Below are positions 61,006 through 64,000 of a DNA stretch of 64,000 bases, piece by piece (within the stretch, counting starts at the first letter, position 1; each line of letters starts with the position of its first letter). The notes beneath the pieces were generated by a model. The model was not told where the DNA came from and made no database searches. It saw only the letters and a list, made by a program, of their open reading frames with translations. This DNA comes from JBDSWU01 sp038230395 (GTDB lineage: Bacteria; Patescibacteriota; Saccharimonadia; Saccharimonadales; UBA4665). A program made the translations under genes and the position numbers. Where the stretch lies: the NCBI GenBank assembly GCA_038230395.1, contig JBBRNI010000003.1, forward strand, positions 1 through 64,000, given 5' to 3'.

Positions 61006-62108
61006 CGCACCTCCAACGTGTCACCCGTAAAGGTGACGCCTAACTGCTCGATACTCACGGACCGAGGGCCTGTAGCAACACTGCCTGCCACCCAGGCCTT
61101 CAGGTTCTGGGCAGCCGCGAGTTCCACCACGCGCTCAGCATCCGCTGCTGCTACATAGATAGCGAAGCCAGCACCCATATTAAAGTTACCGTACATTTCA
61201 GCATCATCAACTCCGGCTAATTGTTGCATCAGCACAAATTCTGCTGGCACTTCGGGTACGACAGTAAACGTGTAGCTAAATTCCTGCGTCGCCCGCATTA
61301 GCTTACGCCATCCATGGCCAGTGATGTTAACCATATAGTGTAGATCTATAGTAGCCTTCTGTATTTGTCGCACTAGCTCGACGTACAAGTGTGTAGGGCT
61401 TAGTATCGCTTCGCCAAATAGCCGGCCATCTGATAGGACTGTGGCATAAAGATTGGGGTTTTTATCAGCCAAGTTGCGCACGAAGGTTATGCCATTGGCA
61501 TGAATACCGCTGCTTTCTATAAGCACGATTGTATCCCCAGCACACAACTTGTCGCCAAGAACTAAGTTTTGTTTGTTAGCTATCATGCCGACTGCCGAGC
61601 CGCCAAGATCGATTGTACCGGGGTTAATAACACCCTTGAGCGTCGGCGTTTCGCCGCCACCCCAGGCTGCGCCAATTGATTGGCAAGCAGCCGCCCAACC
61701 ATTTATAAGATCCTGCGCCCGCTGCTTATCGAGCATCCATGCTGAATCACCAATCGCAAAATAAGCATTGACCACCTGTGGCAAGGCTCCGACAACTATC
61801 AAATCGTTAACAATCATGGCAATCGTATCTTGCGCTAACGAATCATAATAGGTCTTGCCTGTCAGGGCTCGGACAGCGTCCGCGACAAGATTCTTAGTGC
61901 CAAGACCTTCAATAACTAGCGCCCGGTAGCTGTCTGGTTCTTCCCAAACGTAGGCTGATTCACCACGACTGGCGGTGATTTCGTGGGAGTTGAAAGCCTG
62001 CAGATTTGGGCCGGTAGCGGCGGCTGTTTGCTGAGCAAGCACCTTTATAGGGTCCATCGCACTGTAGTCGACGCCACTGCTGGCATAGCTGTTTTGGTTG
62101 GTTGCCAC
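61002..62108 (-). CDS. purM: Phosphoribosylaminoimidazole (AIR) synthetase
   Basis: 368 residues starting with GTG 62108, set by AGGAGG just upstream and a TACAAT promoter at 62134-62139 on the minus strand. AGDTIVLIESSGIHANGITF, AAWGGGETPTLKGVI and GHGWRKLMRATQEFSYTF match the PurM/ATP-grasp-like AIRS fold. It converts FGAM to AIR, the step after PurL, and is co-transcribed with it. Confidence 0.93.
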   Translation of the reverse strand: MATNQNSYASSGVDYSAMDPIKVLAQQTAAATGPNLQAFNSHEITASRGESAYVWEEPDSYRALVIEGLGTKNLVADAVRALTGKTYYDSLAQDTIAMIVNDLIVVGALPQVVNAYFAIGDSAWMLDKQRAQDLINGWAAACQSIGAAWGGGETPTLKGVINPGTIDLGGSAVGMIANKQNLVLGDKLCAGDTIVLIESSGIHANGITFVRNLADKNPNLYATVLSDGRLFGEAILSPTHLYVELVRQIQKATIDLHYMVNITGHGWRKLMRATQEFSYTFTVVPEVPAEFVLMQQLAGVDDAEMYGNFNMGAGFAIYVAAADAERVVELAAAQNLKAWVAGSVATGPRSVSIEQLGVTFTGDTLEVR

Positions 62109-62332
62109 GCTGTTAACCTCCTGTTACAGGCTATTGTACTCGACACCTAAGGGGTGACGCTACCGTAATCTAGTGTGTCAGGCAAATTACACAACACCAT
62201 GACCATTTTGCGACCAGTGTTAGTGATATAAATGGGGTTGTCAGACGTCGCATTAATGCATACCATGATAAGGAACATAAACGGCATCAACTAACTAAAT
62301 CAACAACAAGAAAATCTGTTTTAGGAGAACAT
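62109..62332. promoter_or_regulatory. Divergent purM / purF control region
   Basis: 224 nt between the two start codons. Minus strand: TACAAT (62134-62139), then AGGAGG before purM. Plus strand: TATAAA near 62228 and TTAGGAGAACAT directly before the purF ATG, giving a leader of roughly 100 nt. I see no clear purine riboswitch fold or PurR-box pair. Confidence 0.55.
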
Positions 62333-63931
62333 ATGCCCGTCACCTCATTATTCAATGATCAGCATAACGATCAGATTAGCGACGACCTAAACGAAAAATG
62401 CGCGGTGTTTGGAGCGATTGGCACCACAAGCACAACTGCCACAAAAGATCATACAGCAGACCAAACGAGCGGCTTCGAAGCCGCTCGTTTAGCTTTTTAT
62501 GGGCTATGGGCGCTGCAGCATCGTGGCCAAGAAAGTTCGGGAATTGCCAGCAGTGACGGCCACAGCCTGCATCATCATGCAGCTAATGGCTTAGTCTCTA
62601 CAGCCTATCACGAGGAAGATCTTGAACAGCTCCCCGGGCATATCGCCATCGGCCATAATCGTTACTCTACTTCTGGCGGCGCCGATGACTGTTACAACCA
62701 ACCATACATCTATCATGAACAAGGATTCGCCTTTGCGCACAACGGTAATATTCCGGATTGCAGCGCGCTCGAAGCCTTTTTAGGATCACGGGGCGCCCTC
62801 AAGAAGGACCTGAATGATTCTGGCATGATGGCCGCAGCCATTGCTTGTTATGTAGATGACGGCCTCGAGCTAACCGAAGCCGTTATTGCTGCTTACCCCT
62901 TGTTTACTGGTGTATTTTCATCGGTTGCTATGAACAGTCATCAACTCGTCGCCTTCCGTGACAGCTGCGGTGTTCGTCCATTATCTGTTGGACAGCTCGA
63001 TAATGGCTACGTTGTCGCCTCCGAAACCTGTGCCTTTGATACAATTGGCGCCAGCCTAGTTCGGGACGTTGAGCCAGGCGAAGTCATAACTCTTGATGCT
63101 AATGGTTTGCGTTCGACGCAAGTTATGAAAGCCAATCAAAAACTCGATATCTTTGAATTTGTATATTTTGCTCGTCCAGACAGCCTACTACTTGGCAAGC
63201 GTGTTGACGGTGTGCGCAAAGAATTTGGTCGACAAATGGCCAAAGAGTTTCATATTGAAGCTGATGTAGTCGTACCAGTGCCAGACTCAGGTATTCCAGC
63301 CGCGCTTGGCTACTCCCAAGCTACAGGCATTCCCTTCGAAATTGGTTTGATGAAAAACCGCTACATCCACCGCACTTTTATTCGACCAACAGCAGCTCTT
63401 AGGGAGCGTGACCTTAAAATGAAGCTGAACCCAGTCATTGAGACACTGAAGGGCCAACGAGTAATTTTAGTTGATGATTCAATTGTTCGCGGCACAACTA
63501 TGCGTAAAGTTGTAGCTATGCTTTTTGAAGCTGGTGCCCGCGAAGTACATCTGTTAATTAGTTGTCCACCCGTCAGATACCCTGATTTTTATGGTATTAA
63601 CACACCCAAACAAGACGAACTTATTTCAGCCACTATGAGCAATGATCAGCTGTGTGAATATGTTGGAGCAACTAGTTTGAACTTCCTATCATATAATGGT
63701 ATGGTCAAAGCCACCGGCCTGCCGGCAACCAGCTTTTCAACTTCATGCTTTACGGGCGTATACCCGGTACCAATCGGCAAGCGGGCACATGAGGTACTGA
63801 CAGATGCAGGCCCAACATTAAAGAGCCCGATCAAAGCTGTTAAAAGTTTGACTAAGAGGACAATAAATCCCACTAATCGACCAAAAGTCACTACTCAGCA
63901 CCAGAAACAGAATCAAAAAATCAACGTATGA
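62333..63931 (+). CDS. purF: Amidophosphoribosyltransferase
   Basis: 532 residues. The N-terminal-nucleophile Cys is at residue 23 in EKCAVFGAIG, so a 22-residue propeptide must be removed. LQHRGQESSGIA and IGHNRYSTSG belong to the glutaminase half, and VILVDDSIVRGTTMRK is the PRPP-binding motif. The Cys ligands of the Fe-S cluster found in Bacillus-type PurF are mostly replaced (FSTSCFTG, RYPDFYGI), so it is probably cluster-free. First step of purine synthesis. Overlaps purN by 4 nt. Confidence 0.95.
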   Translation: MPVTSLFNDQHNDQISDDLNEKCAVFGAIGTTSTTATKDHTADQTSGFEAARLAFYGLWALQHRGQESSGIASSDGHSLHHHAANGLVSTAYHEEDLEQLPGHIAIGHNRYSTSGGADDCYNQPYIYHEQGFAFAHNGNIPDCSALEAFLGSRGALKKDLNDSGMMAAAIACYVDDGLELTEAVIAAYPLFTGVFSSVAMNSHQLVAFRDSCGVRPLSVGQLDNGYVVASETCAFDTIGASLVRDVEPGEVITLDANGLRSTQVMKANQKLDIFEFVYFARPDSLLLGKRVDGVRKEFGRQMAKEFHIEADVVVPVPDSGIPAALGYSQATGIPFEIGLMKNRYIHRTFIRPTAALRERDLKMKLNPVIETLKGQRVILVDDSIVRGTTMRKVVAMLFEAGAREVHLLISCPPVRYPDFYGINTPKQDELISATMSNDQLCEYVGATSLNFLSYNGMVKATGLPATSFSTSCFTGVYPVPIGKRAHEVLTDAGPTLKSPIKAVKSLTKRTINPTNRPKVTTQHQKQNQKINV

Positions 63932-64000
63932 CCGCTCGCGTCGCCATCCTGGCTTCAGGGGGTGGAACAACTGCTGAGGCGTTCATCCGCAACTCTTTGG
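63928..64000 (+). CDS. purN: Phosphoribosylglycinamide formyltransferase, 5' part
   Basis: ATG 63928 overlaps the purF stop (ATGA). The first 24 codons read MTARVAILASGGGTTAEAFI and onward, the PurN N-terminus with its glycine-rich loop. The window ends inside the gene. It formylates GAR using 10-formyl-THF. Confidence 0.82.
   Translation, partial: MTARVAILASGGGTTAEAFIRNSL

Noticed and set aside
62109..62332. Purine riboswitch before purF or purM
   Set aside because: I could not find the three-stem junction or its conserved loop bases; only promoter and ribosome-site elements are visible.

Overview
The window reads as a chromosomal segment of a Candidate Phyla Radiation bacterium, most likely a free-living or environmental Saccharibacteria (TM7)-like organism. 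This is an inference from the overall style: compact genes, type IV pilin-like genes, an LPXTG surface protein, many small membrane proteins, a lineage-typical atp operon, and standard-code TGA stops. No rRNA or other taxonomic marker is present to prove it. What sets it apart from host-dependent relatives is a full aerobic energy module and purine biosynthesis genes.

Layout. 1-6.7 kb: FKBP-type isomerase, NAD(P)-binding protein, CapA-like protein, a three-gene pseudopilin operon and a decayed membrane-protein gene. 6.7-18.5 kb: membrane proteins, an 8-TM protein/PAS histidine kinase/receiver cluster, a Crp/Fnr regulator, and an envelope-glycan block (LCP protein, glycosyltransferases, flippase-like protein), then an OmpR-type two-component system. 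18.5-31 kb: a cyoABCDE quinol oxidase operon preceded by an 11-bp tandem repeat, a FAD-linked oxidase, a GT4 glycosyltransferase, NDH-2 and a UvrD-type helicase-nuclease. 31-40 kb: aquaporin, MscL and a complete F1Fo ATP synthase operon on the minus strand that carries an extra coiled-coil gene. 40-45.8 kb: glutaredoxin, CobO-like, deaminase and kinase genes, a nuclease gene broken by a 13-bp tandem duplication, a GT2, a GH-A-type protein and smpB.

45.8-53 kb is the accessory zone. tRNA-Asn is followed by a stack of small inserts whose far end carries a 20-bp copy (19/20) of the tRNA 3' end. Inside are a membrane protein, a class II Fic protein with its overlapping partner, and a small orphan. 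Next come a metallopeptidase, a pilin-like protein, a gene stub and an intact IS30-family element. 53-64 kb: LPXTG protein, SGNH hydrolase, GH15-like glucosidase, alpha/beta hydrolase, then divergent purM-purL and purF-purN (cut by the window end).

How it works together. NDH-2 and the FAD-linked oxidase can feed electrons to quinone, the bo3-type oxidase passes them to oxygen, and the resulting gradient can drive the ATP synthase. No quinone-synthesis gene is in the window.

A window-wide regulatory feature is that at least sixteen gene starts have a -10 hexamer ending exactly 6 nt before the start codon, which implies leaderless mRNAs. The energy, purine and transposase transcripts instead have leaders with clear Shine-Dalgarno sites. 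Two details in the oxidase stand out: the canonical K-channel lysine of subunit I is a leucine, and subunit IV carries a cupredoxin-like C-terminal extension.
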